DNA of 64,000 bases from Toxonevra muliebris (Eukaryota; Arthropoda; Insecta; Diptera; Pallopteridae), in contig OY829328.1 of assembly GCA_963691655.1 (NCBI GenBank), forward strand, positions 85,998,400-86,062,399. The letters are read 5' to 3'. Below the pieces are notes generated by a model. That model was not told the DNA's origin, made no database searches, and worked only from the letters and a program-made list of their open reading frames with translations. The position numbers and the translations under genes were made by a program. Positions 1 through 10,199 of this stretch are shown piece after piece. Position 1 is the first letter of the stretch. Every line of letters starts with the position of its first letter.

Positions 1-1396
1 TATAATAAATTTAAGGGTACAGGACCCTTTGCCGGTTTCTATTGGTTTCAAAGTCCTGCGGTGTTCGTCTTAGAGCCTTTTCTCGTCAAGCAAATATTGA
101 TTAAAGATTTTAATAAATTCACCGATCGTGGTTTCTTTTCGAATGAAAAAGATGATCCTCTAACTGGTCATGTTTTCTTGTTGGACGGCCATAAATGGAG
201 AAATATGCGCACGAAGCTATCGCCTACATTTACCTCGGGAAAAATGAAAATAATGTTTCCCGCTGTGACACGTTTTGGTGAGGAATTCGTGAAGGTCTGC
301 AATGAGATGCAACAGCTGAATTCTGTGCTGGAAGTGCGAGATATGATGGCGCGTTTTACTTGTGATGTTATTGGAACTTGCGCTTTCGGCATCGACTGCA
401 ATAGTTTGAAAGAATCAGATTCAAGGTTTTTGAAAATGGGCAGAAAATCAGTGACAGAATTTCGCTATGGTACGCTAGGTGCTAGTTTCCGGAGCAGCTT
501 TCCACTTTTAGCGCGTAAATTACGCATGAAATCGACGCCACAGCATATTGAAGATTATTTTCTGGGCATCGCACGCGAAACTGTTATGCACCGTGAGAAA
601 TCTAATGTGAGAAAAAACGATTTTATGGATATGCTGATTGATTTGAAAAATAATAAAATGATGAAATCGGAAAATGGTGAAGAAATGACGAACATCACTT
701 TCGAAGAGTTGGCAGCACAAGCGTTTGTATTTTTGGTAGCAGGATTTGAGACTTCTTCGACTACTATGGGTTTTGCATTGTATGAGCTAGCGCAACATGA
801 GGATATACAGCAGCGTGTTCGTGAAGAGGTTACTGCAGTGCTGGAGCAACACAATCAGGAGTTTACGTATGAATGTATGAAAGAAATGCGGTATTTGGAT
901 CAAGTGATATCGGGTAAGAAGATCAGAAATATTTTTATGTGAATTCCTTATTATAATGGTCTCCATTCTTTTCACAGAAACCTTGCGTCTCTACACCGTA
1001 CTCCCAGTAATAAATCGTGTATGCTTAGAGGACTACGTCGTTCCCGGTTATCCAAAATATACCATGAAGAAAGGCATGCCCATTATAATACCTGCAAATG
1101 CTATACATCGTGACGAGCGTTTTTATGCTAAGCCAAATGAATTCAATCCTGATAATTTCTCACCAGAAATGATTAAGCAACGCGATAGCGTCGAGTGGCT
1201 GCCATTCGGTGATGGTCCTCGCAATTGTATTGGTATGCGTTTTGGCTTTATGCAAACCCGTGTTGGATTAGGTTTATTGCTGAAGAATTTTAAGTTTTCT
1301 GTTTGTGCGGAAACTCAAATTCCAATAAAATATGATAAGAAAGGTTTTTTGATCAGTGCAGAGTCAGGAATTTATTTGAAAGTGGAGAGGATGTGA
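1..1396 (+). CDS. CYP6A-like cytochrome P450, 5' end outside window
   Basis: Microsomal P450 monooxygenase of the CYP6 family, which in insects oxidises xenobiotics and plant compounds. Two exons are visible, 1..913 and 978..1396, with a 64 nt GT-AG intron in phase 1 that splits the Glu codon of ExxR. The window starts inside exon 1 (frame 1, reading YNKFKGTGPFAG), so about 60 N-terminal residues including the membrane anchor are missing. Seen in the sequence: WRNMR (C-helix), AGFETSSTT (I-helix oxygen-binding), ETLR (K-helix), FNPDNF, and the heme loop PFGDGPRNCIGMRFG with the axial Cys. The stop is TGA at 1394-1396. It is the first member of a five-gene same-strand array and is closest to the genes at 3775 and 10200. 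The visible part has no disabling change. The subfamily letter is inferred by resemblance. Confidence 0.93.
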
Positions 1397-1440
1397 ACTC
1401 AATATGTGTACTTAAATTTGATAAATTTGTTTATTGCAAC

Positions 1441-1446
1441 AATAAA
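1441..1446 (+). promoter_or_regulatory. Poly(A) signal of first P450
   Basis: A canonical AATAAA lies 45 nt after the stop codon of the first P450, followed by A/T-rich sequence. A short 3' UTR is typical of this array. Confidence 0.6.
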
Positions 1447-1548
1447 ACAAAATATATATCAGGCATTATCAGATTATGGCAATAAAAAATATTTTGATTG
1501 CAGAGAGTGTTCTTATTTGTAGGTGAAAATTTTCAAAGAGCGCTGCCT

Positions 1549-1745
1549 TCATTCATCATCATTGAGCATCCAGCGGAAAGTAGGTTCATCCACAGTCACT
1601 TTTTCGATCTCTTGTAGCTTAGCGTTTTCCACTTCGAGTTGTTTCGCAATATGATCGCTATCGGTCTTTCAGGCATAAAACTACAAAATGTAAAGTTTGA
1701 TGTCGATCCGATGACGTTTGATAGACGCGGAAACGATCCAGAGTT
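1549..1745 (-). pseudogene. Unidentified coding remnant, minus strand
   Basis: In the AT-rich spacer after the first P450 the minus strand reads like protein C-terminal sequence. It runs IAKQLEVENAKLQEIEK (heptad-like, charged) followed by PTFRWMLNDDE and a TGA stop at 1549-1551. Upstream, in a shifted frame, it reads SGSFPRLSNVIGSTSNFTF and then PER. In-frame stops and the frame change suggest a retrocopy or broken exon rather than a live gene. I do not recognise the parent protein. It could also be a real terminal exon of an unseen minus-strand gene. Confidence 0.35.
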
Positions 1746-1746
1746 G

Positions 1747-3774
1747 CTAGATGGAGTTATATGAGGAAACCTGTGATTTTTTTTTTTCGATTTTTCACTT
1801 ATAAATTAAGAATTTTGTTTATTGCTATCGGCAATCTCTCGCTTTTATTTCCAGCAAATAAATTCGCCTAACCCTCTAGTAGGTCAATTTTTTCAGCAAA
1901 TAAAAAATATGAGGATTGGTTGATTTCAATGTAAAAACCAAGAAATGAAGTCGAAAATTGAATTACAGTCTTTATTTTTGCATGAGGTAAGAAAATAGGT
2001 GGTCTATTAAGAAGCTTGTAGTCCCGATAAATGGAAAAGTAAAAAATTTTTATGCATTAAAATTATATAAATGTAAAATATAATCAATTCCCTACTTCCT
2101 AATACTTTTTCAACTCCAACAAGCAACTATAAATATTTTTTATTAATAATTCAAATTATATCAAATAATTTTAATATCACCCAAAATAATTTTTTTTCCT
2201 AATTACTCAAAATCTGATCTTCAACTGGCAATAAAAAACGAAACAAAGCACAGAGTACTGAAGCTACGAAACGTGTAGCTCCGGTATTCATCTATCTGCT
2301 AAGCGGAATGAATACATACACAAAAATTGTAAACGTATTTTAAATTGTATCAAGCGGTTGCTCGTCTGGAGACGGTCCTGCATACTATAGAGTTAACAAT
2401 GATGGTTGTTTCGAAATTTATGTGAAATGCTATTTTTTCTGATTATTCTCATATTTTTTGTTGAACTTTTTTTAATCATAAAAATTTGCCCGTGTAAAGC
2501 GGGCAATACCGGGCATTCTTGAACTAATTATTACGATAATGTTGGTTTATTTATAGCCTCTGTTTTTGTTAACGCATGTACTTAAATTTTGCCAAATTTA
2601 AACCAATCTAATCTAACATAAATTTAAACTTAATGTTAGTTGTATAATTTAGTACTACTATTCTTCAAGCAGAGGCATTGCAAAGATTGTACAATTGACA
2701 GGGGCAGTTAGCCTCAGGTGCCAAATTTTGTGAGGAGAAACTAGTATAAGGAGGTCTAGTAAAGCCTAAATGAATAAGGCTCATCAATTGCAAAAGTACA
2801 GAAGTTTCATAAGTTTTAACCTGAGCCACAAAAATGTCAGGCTGACTTCAGTGAAAGTAAAACTTCCTCTCCCTTTGGTCCTTAAGGGTGTTGAATTTTT
2901 AACCACCAGTAAATCATTGAAAGCCATTGGGTCCACTGCCAAATATTCCGTCGGAAGAAAGTGAGAGCTGGAACTGTGCGAATTTTGCTCTACACGTCTT
3001 CGTTTACAGAGTTTTTCGTCACTCTCTGATCTGTTAAAAGGTGGATCAAATTGAAACCAAACTTCATCTAATCAATCACAAACTAATCAAGAAACCCTAA
3101 CTACAACTACCTCAAATTACCCAAATAAAACTAATTCTCATGAAACTAAAACTTTTGTCTCTTTAATTCTAAAAGATAAATGATTCTTGTTTGAATCTAT
3201 GTATGTACTATACAAATAATCTATACCAACTCAAGCCAGTTTGTATTCACGGTTCTCCTCTCATTTTGCAATCAACTCGTTCAATAAGAGGCATTAAGAG
3301 TCTGACTGGAGAATTACCGAACAAATTTAACTGAAAAGAGATAATGTAATTTATGAAATAATTCCGGTCTCAATGTATTTTATAGATTTGCGCATAAAAA
3401 CCTGCTCTTGCATCATTTATTTGTTATTTTACGAGAGAACAATTTTCATAGTCATGGTTATATAATTTAATTTGCAGTTAAAAAGCTCTTACTCTCAATG
3501 TCTTTTAAATTTTTTACTCTCAGTTCTTAGTTAATAAATTTCTCACTCTTACTGCTTTATATATTATTTCTTTAGTCTCTTTTATTGATTGACAACCACA
3601 GATTGTGCTCTCTCACTAGCTTCAGTTCTCATTTATTAGTGGCTCATAGTTAACACGCATTAAAGTAACAAAAAGCTTTCAGTTCTGTACGCCGAAAATT
3701 AAATATTATTTAATAATTGTTTAGTATTTCATTAAAACTTATGCCGATAGGACACAATAATAAAAATAAACTAA
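1747..3774. other. Intergenic spacer between P450 1 and 2
   Basis: AT-rich spacer with no supported gene. A small GC-rich hairpin (gcccg...cgggc) lies near 2489-2505. A less AT-rich block at about 2660-3010 differs in composition from its surroundings and could be a transposon remnant, but I see no terminal repeats. The last 250 bases contain several TATA-like and TCAGT-like strings and must hold the promoter of the next gene; I cannot single out a start site. Confidence 0.5.
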
Positions 3775-5361
3775 ATGTCGCTTTTAGTGTTTCTCTTCTG
3801 TGCGCTCATCGCTTTGGGGGCATATTTGGCTGTCAAATTACGAAATCGACTTAATTATTGGCAATCGTTGGGCATTGCATGTGAGGAGCCCAAACTTATA
3901 TTCGGAAATATTACAGGATGGAAAACGACACGTTGCCTTTTCGAGATATGGCTAAGTTATTATGATAAATTTAAAGGAACTGGCCCATTTGCTGGTTTCT
4001 ATTGGCTGCAAACACCAGCTGTATTTATTTTGGAGCCTTCTCTCCTCAAGCTGATTTTAATTAAAGATTTCAATAAATTCACCGACCGTGGTTTTTTTCA
4101 CAATGAAAAAGATGATCCACTCACGGGGACAGTTTTCTTGTTGGACGGCTATAAATGGAAGAGCATGCGTACGAAATTATCTCCTACATTTACCTCTGGC
4201 AAAACGAAATTAATGTTTCCGATTATTACGCATGTTGGGGAAGAATTTGTGAAAGTCTGTAATGAGAAATTAAAGGATAGTTCAGTAATGGAAGTAAGAA
4301 ATATGATGGCATGTTTTACCAGTGATGTCATTGGTACTTGTGCTTTTGGCATCAATAGCAATAGTTTGGCAGATCCAAATTCGGAATTCATAAAAATGGG
4401 CAAACGCTCCATAACGGAATTTCGGAATGGCCAGCCGGGTCTTATTTTTCGCACCACTTTTCCTGACTTAGCGCGTAAATTACATATGAAGCAAACACCG
4501 CAGGACATCGAAGATTACTTCATGGGCATCATACGTGAAACAGTGGCATATCGCGAGCAATCAAAAGTGAGGCGTAATGATTTTATGGATATGTTGATTG
4601 ATTTAAAGAATAATAAAATGATGAAATCGGAAAATGGTGAAGAAATGACCAACATCACGTTCGAGGAATTGGCAGCACAAGCGTTCGTATTTTTGATAGC
4701 AGGATTTGAGACTTCATCAACGACTATGGGATTTGCTTTGTATGAGATGGCCCTACATGAGGATATACAAGAGCGTGTACGTGAAGAAGTTGTTTCAGTG
4801 CTGGAGCAACACAATCAGGAGTTTACGTACGAATGTATGAAAGAAATGAGGTATTTGGATCAAGTAATATCAGGTAACATCTATAATTTAGAAATTGTAA
4901 TACAAAGTAAATGTAATAAAACTTTCGTTATTTTTCTCACAGAAACTCTACGTCTTTATACTGTATTTCCTTTGCTAACGCGTGTTTGCTCTGAGGATTA
5001 TGTCGTCCCCGGTCACCCAAAATATGTTATTAAGAAGGGAATGACTGTTTTAATACCAGCAGGGGCTTTACATCGTGATGAACGTTATTATCCAAATCCG
5101 AATGAATTCAATCCTGATCATTTTTCACCGGAAAAAGTTAAACAGCGCGATAGTGTCTTGTGGCTGCCATTTGGTGATGGCCCTCGCAATTGTATTGGCA
5201 TGCGTTTTGGCCAAATGCAAGCACGTGTTGGTTTAGCTTTGCTCTTGAAGAATTTTAAGTTCTCTGTTTGCCCAGAAACGCAAATACCCTTAAAATATGA
5301 CAAGGAGAACTTTTTAATGTGCCCAGAATCAGGAATTCATTTGAAGGTGGAAAAAGTGTAA
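3775..5361 (+). CDS. CYP6A-like cytochrome P450 (second in array)
   Basis: Complete P450 with exons 3775..4873 and 4943..5361, encoding 505 residues. An N-terminal hydrophobic anchor (about residues 2-24) predicts ER-membrane attachment with a cytosolic catalytic domain. Key sites: W128xxxR132 (C-helix), AGFETSSTT 309-317, E367TLR370 and heme Cys450 in FGDGPRNCIG. The start ATG follows AT-rich leader and gives the usual family length. The 69 nt phase-1 intron (4874-4942) has no stop and keeps frame, so an unspliced message would add 23 residues just before ExxR. The neighbouring genes show that the spliced form is the functional one. A mariner lies three bases plus TA beyond the stop. The product probably detoxifies small lipophilic substrates; the substrate cannot be read from sequence. 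Confidence 0.95.
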   Translation: MSLLVFLFCALIALGAYLAVKLRNRLNYWQSLGIACEEPKLIFGNITGWKTTRCLFEIWLSYYDKFKGTGPFAGFYWLQTPAVFILEPSLLKLILIKDFNKFTDRGFFHNEKDDPLTGTVFLLDGYKWKSMRTKLSPTFTSGKTKLMFPIITHVGEEFVKVCNEKLKDSSVMEVRNMMACFTSDVIGTCAFGINSNSLADPNSEFIKMGKRSITEFRNGQPGLIFRTTFPDLARKLHMKQTPQDIEDYFMGIIRETVAYREQSKVRRNDFMDMLIDLKNNKMMKSENGEEMTNITFEELAAQAFVFLIAGFETSSTTMGFALYEMALHEDIQERVREEVVSVLEQHNQEFTYECMKEMRYLDQVISGNIYNLEIVIQSKCNKTFVIFLTETLRLYTVFPLLTRVCSEDYVVPGHPKYVIKKGMTVLIPAGALHRDERYYPNPNEFNPDHFSPEKVKQRDSVLWLPFGDGPRNCIGMRFGQMQARVGLALLLKNFKFSVCPETQIPLKYDKENFLMCPESGIHLKVEKV

Positions 5362-5366
5362 ATGTA

Positions 5367-6611
5367 TTGGGAGTTTGAATGTATAAACTCGTATTTTTTT
5401 CGTTATTTGGACATTTATTGTGAAAAAGTGATTATAAATTTATTCTTTAAAGTATTGTCCATCGTTAGCCACAACCCTTTCCCATCTTTCTGGTAGAATA
5501 CGGATTCCGCGTCGAAAGAACTCCTCATCTTGTGAGGCTATCCCCGAATCGACCCATTTTTTGAGTTCTTCGAAAGAACGGAAGTGCTGTTCAGCCAGGC
5601 CATGTGTCATCGATCGGAACACGTGGTAATCAAGGGAGCAATGTCTGGAGAATACGGCGGGTGGGGTAGTACTTCCCATTTCAGCGTTTCCAAGTATGTT
5701 TTTACTTGCCTTGCAACATGCGGCCGAGCATTGTCGTGCTGGAGAATAACTTCGTCGTGTCTATTCTCATATTCTGGCCTCTTATCCTTTAATGCTCGGC
5801 TCAAAACGCATCAATTGTAGTCGGTAGCGGTCGCCAGTGATCGTTTCATTCGGTTTTAACAGCTCATATCCCACCAAATACACAGCATGAGCTTGGATCC
5901 ACGGATGTTCGGCTTTGCCGTTGATGTTGATGCATGTCCGGGCGGTCCCCATGATTTTTTACGCTTTAGGTTATTGTAATGTATCCACTTTTCATCTCCA
6001 GTTACAATACGATGCAGAAAATCCTTTCTTTTCTGTCGTTCCATCAGCAGTTCACATGTGAAAAATCGTCGTTCGACGTCTCTCGGCTTCAATTCGTACG
6101 GCACCCACTTTCCTTGCTTTTGAATCATTCCCACTGCTTTTAATCATTTAGAAATGGTTGATTGATCAACTTCTAAAGATTCCGCAAGTTCTTGTTGCGT
6201 TTGACATGAATCTTCTCCGAGTAATGCCTTCAATTCTTCATCTTCGAACTTTTTCGGGCCGCCTGAACATTCCCTGTCTTCAAACGGGCATACCACACCT
6301 GACACATTCTAACGTCTATAGCACAGTCAGGATAAGCTTCAGTGAGTAAACGATGTGCTTCAGTTGCGTTTTTCTTTAAATGGAAGAAGCAAATTAAAAC
6401 TTTCCGCAAATTTTGTTTTGTTGGCATGAAATTCGACATTTTCAGATATAGTAAAACACTTTTGTAAAATTATGAAAATTATTTGACAGATCAATTCTTA
6501 TAGTATTTTTGGCGCTCTTCGAGATAGAATAGCTGTCAATGTCAAAAAAATGGCGCATATGATAGATATGAAGTTAGTCACAATTACGAGTTTATACATT
6601 CATACTCCCAA
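5367..6611 (-). mobile_element. mariner-family DNA transposon, decayed
   Basis: A 1245 bp element bounded by 27 bp terminal inverted repeats (5367-5393 and 6585-6611) that match at 26 of 27 positions. It is flanked on both sides by TA (5365-5366 and 6612-6613), the target duplication of Tc1/mariner elements. Its length and internal transposase remnant fit the mariner family. The transposase is antisense to the surrounding P450 genes. The paired intact ends mean the insertion boundaries are exact, although the gene inside is broken and cannot drive its own movement. Confidence 0.95.
5440..6439 (-). pseudogene. mariner transposase pseudogene
   Basis: Minus-strand remnants of a mariner DDD-type transposase in order: N-terminal DNA-binding part starting MSNFMPTKQNL (from 6439), a middle part around VTGDEKWIHY holding the first catalytic Asp, HDNARPHVA with the second, YSPDIAP, and LDYHVF with the third. 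It is broken by a deletion plus frame change near 6250, an in-frame TGA at 6144-6146 (a likely Arg-to-stop change), a small deletion near 5865, a frame change near 5805, and another near 5640. It ends in a TAA at 5440-5442. All three catalytic Asp motifs are recognisable but fall in different frames, so no active protein can be made. Confidence 0.93.
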
Positions 6612-6618
6612 TATGTAA

Positions 6619-6624
6619 AATAAA
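6619..6624 (+). promoter_or_regulatory. Poly(A) signal displaced by the mariner
   Basis: AATAAA lies just beyond the right mariner end. Removing the element and one TA copy would put it about a dozen bases after the stop codon of the second P450, so this is probably its original signal, now about 1.25 kb away. Confidence 0.55.
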
Positions 6625-7555
6625 ACGAAGATATTTGTACTTGGTTGTTTGGAACTAAAGCATTTACCATATAATAATAAGCATAATGTATTTACAGTGT
6701 TTTTTTTTTTTAATATTTTTAATGCTAATTATGCACTTCTAGAATCCAAAAAAAAAAATTGCGAACTCCAAAAAACGAGTTTGTTTGCACTAAACACTAA
6801 ATTATATTGCAATGGATGACTAGCAAAATTTTATATTACTAATATGCTGACGGAAAATTTTAATTGCTTTGGTTTTAGGTGAAACAGAAGTAACTATTGT
6901 GAAGCAGGAAATATTCAAATGGTGAAACATTTCTCGATTTATTTACATTATTAATGCTAAGGAAAATCAGTTTTGTCATATTTGAACTGTTCCTTTGCAA
7001 AAGTGAGCAACTTTCGAAAGAAAAGAAGAAATTAGCATTGAATTCATAGCATTCTCATACACTTAATGTATAAACGTGTTCTATTTTTAGGTGTTTGCTT
7101 GTTCAAAAACTATCTAATTATCCAACATAATTTTTTGTATTATAAAAAAAATAAAGTTTTGTCTCTCAAATGAAAAATATTTCGAAAAATCGAGTTACTC
7201 ACTTTGGCCTGTGAACGACTCATTTATGGTGTGCTCTCAATTATTGCTCTCTATGCACTAGCTCCAATTTTTGTTCTCTACATTCTCTCCAACTCTTTTC
7301 TTAAACTCTTCTTGATTTAATGCTTCTGTTACTCATTTTTTTATACATTACTTTACGGCAGTGCATAAATACTCATTGATTTTCTAAGAACTGCTGACTC
7401 ATGCTCGTAAAACCACAAGCAACAGTTTGCTCGCTCTCTTTCATATACAACAATTCCAGTGCATTTTACTCATTTGCCAGTGGTGTATGAACGTGATAGA
7501 GTGCGGGTATTTAGTTTAGTAGCGGCGCTGTGCTTAAACACAACAACAACATACA
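6625..7555. other. Spacer and upstream region of third P450
   Basis: AT-rich spacer without a supported gene. The last 350 bases are rich in short CTC/CTCT-type pyrimidine runs. They contain TATA-like strings (e.g. cataaata near 7365) and a TCATTTGCCAGTGG-like initiator region near 7470, but no combination is strong enough to call a start site. Confidence 0.4.
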
Positions 7556-9137
7556 ATGGCTGTAATATCTTTGTTTTTCTACTTACTGATAACAGCTGTT
7601 ACTTTGTTAATCTATTATATACGTCGAAATTTAAATTACTGGAAGGATCGCGGCATACCACATGATGCACCTCATTTGATATATGGAAATGTGAAAGGTT
7701 TTCGTAAAACGCGTTTACTTCAAGATATCTATGCAGAACTGTATGCAAAATATAAAGGCACTGGGCCATTTTGTGGTATATACTTTTTTCAACGCCCCAC
7801 AGTATTTGTTTTGGATACACAACTGGCCAAGAATATACTCATAAAAGATTTTACAAACTTTACTGATCGTGGATTTTATCATAATGAACGTGATGACCCG
7901 CTGACGGGACATTTATTTGCATTGGATGGCATCAAATGGAAGCAGCTGCGTCAGAAGCTAACGCCTACATTTACATCAGGAAAAATGCGGTTTATGTTTC
8001 CCACTGTGGTGGAGGTGGCAGAGCAGTTCATAGAAGTTTTCGGTGAGATCGTAGAGCAGCAAAGGCCGATTGAAGTGCGTGAGCTACTGGCACGTTTCAC
8101 CACCGACGTAATTGGCACATGCGCCTTCGGCATTGAATGCAATAGTCTGCGTGATCCTAATGCTGAATTTCGTCTGATGGGCAATATGATATTTCGTAAG
8201 TTACGGCATGGTAATATTCTAACGGGTTTCATGTTTAGTTTTCCGAATTTGGCGAGGCGTTTACGAATGCGTCAGATACACGAGGATGTGCATCAATTTT
8301 TTATGCGTATTGTTCGTGAGACAGTGGAATATCGGGAACAGAATAATATTAATCGCAATGATTTTATGGATTTATTAATAAAATTGAAAAATTCCAAGTC
8401 CATTAAAACGGAAGATGGTGAACTGCTCACGGGGTTAACTGTGGAAGAGGTTGCTGCACAGGCATTTGTTTTCTTTTTGGCTGGTTTCGAGAGCTCATCG
8501 ACAACGATGGCGTTCACTTTATACGAGCTAGCGCAACATCAGGAAATACAGCAAAAGCTACGTAACGAAGTGCAAGAAGTATTGGCCAAACATAATCAAC
8601 GATTCACATACGAATGCGTGCAGGAGCTACATTATATGGATCAAGTGTTATCGGGTAAGTCTCAGATCAATTAGAATTGAATGCCTTAAAATAAAAATCA
8701 TTAAACTATCCTGTGCAGAAACTTTACGCTTGTATACTGTCATTCCAAATCTATCACGTGAGGCACTCAACGATTACGCTATACCCGGTCATCCAAATTA
8801 TGTCATCGAAAAGGGCATGCGTGTATTAATACCTGCTGTTGCTTATCATCATGATCCTGAAATATATCCGGAGCCTTATTTATATAAACCTGAACGTTTT
8901 ACACCCGAAATGATTGCTCAGCGTGAGTCTGTTGAATGGTTGGCGTTCGGTGATGGTCCACGCAATTGTATTGGCATGCGTTTCGGTAAAATGCAGTCAC
9001 GTATTGGTGTGGCATTACTGATCAAGAACTTTAAGTTTTCGGTGTGTGAAGAAACTAAAATTCCTATGGAATTCGATCCGACTAGCATATTTTTGGCTGC
9101 ATTGGGTGGAATTCGTTTACGTGCTGAAAAAATTTAA
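7556..9137 (+). CDS. CYP6A-like cytochrome P450 (third in array)
   Basis: Complete P450, exons 7556..8654 and 8719..9137, 505 residues, with a 64 nt phase-1 intron. The N-terminus (MAVISLFFYLLITAVTLLIYY) is a signal-anchor. Key sites: W128xxxR132, AGFESSSTT from residue 309 (Ser in place of the usual Thr after Glu), E367TLR, PERF motif YKPERF, and heme Cys450 in FGDGPRNCIGMRFG. It is more divergent than the second and fourth genes, for example in the region KLKNSKSIKTEDGELLTGLTVE. The ATG chosen gives the same spacing to W128 as in its neighbours. No inactivating change is seen. An ER-bound oxidase for xenobiotics or endogenous lipids is expected from the family. Confidence 0.95.
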
Positions 9138-9285
9138 TTTTGTTCTTAATATTTTTGAGTGTGTAGTAAACAAAAAATTTGCCGGCACTAAAGCTTTTAA
9201 TTAAATGCTCTTTAGTTTAAAAGCTTCTTTAATTTTTGTTTTGTTTTTTTTTGTTTTTTGGCGCGGTTCATAAATGAAAATGTTA

Positions 9286-9291
9286 AATAAA
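9286..9291 (+). promoter_or_regulatory. Poly(A) signal of third P450
   Basis: AATAAA about 150 nt after the stop, with a second AATAAA at 9295-9300. It is followed by a T-rich stretch (9309-9316) that could serve as the downstream element. Confidence 0.55.
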
Positions 9292-9300
9292 GACAATAAA

Positions 9301-10199
9301 TTGTGTTGTTTTTTTAGTTGGTCACACTGATAAGATTCAGGTCAAGCTGAGGTTGAAATATTCCGAAAGAAAAAATACACAAATCAATCTAGAAAAGCAA
9401 ATCGTTTAGTGGTGTTAATTCATTAATGCTACAAATTTTAGGAATGCCATTACACACAGCGGAAGTGAATACTTTTTACATTGAATTGCGTAGAAGAGCG
9501 AAAGAGAGAGATAAATGGAAAAGAAAGGAGAGTAACAATATGTAATAAATCCGAAAAGAGTGTGTAAGTTAGAGATTAAGAAAACAAGAAAATCAAAGAG
9601 CAAGTCTGTTTTCATTGATGCTATTCACCCGGATCGAAAGAAGAGTCACTTAACATTCAACGCATCTGGAGCTCGGAGTTTCACAATGTCAGAAAATAAT
9701 ACAATTCAAGAGGTAAAAAATGTTTTTATTTTAAACATTTCTGAAAAATAGGTCAATGGGTCGGGTCGGATTATTTTTAAATTCTATTCATATCATACTA
9801 TAATGTAACATGGAATTTTTCGTGCATAGCAAGTTTTTCTCTGAAGTAATCTCTTTCAAGTTGAAGGTTAAAATGGTAGACCTTGTGAAATAGTGGACAT
9901 ACCACAAACTATTTATGTATCTATTTACATACATAATTTGCAATTAAATAATATAAACTATTTTAAATTTATATCTTCCCATTTCAGCTCACTCAATCAA
10001 GCTCAACAGAGAACTTCATATCTCAAAAACGCCACTTTATACGCTCTCGAAAGCTTTCTTTGTGAGTTTACTACGCATATCAAGTATGCTTAGATTAGGT
10101 AAACGCAAAACTTTTTTTTTGAAATTTGCTTAGTAATTTAATTGATATTTTGGTGAATAGACATTTCGCGCATGTTTCGCTGCGCTGATCAAAAGAAGA
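9301..10199. other. Spacer upstream of fourth P450
   Basis: AT-rich spacer, no supported gene. A short open stretch starting ATGTCAGAAAATAATAC at 9686 is followed by GTAAAA and could resemble a 5' exon, but nothing downstream supports it. The gene at 10200 must have its promoter here; no clear TATA plus initiator pair is visible. Confidence 0.4.

Noticed and set aside
2770..2964. Short plus-strand open frame after a less AT-rich block
   Set aside because: No recognisable motif, no splice context, and length within chance expectation; kept only as a note in the spacer.
4149..4814. Antisense open frames opposite P450 exon 1 (similar ones occur in all copies)
   Set aside because: They mirror the codon pattern of the sense P450 and recur at the same place in each paralogue; they have no independent domain.
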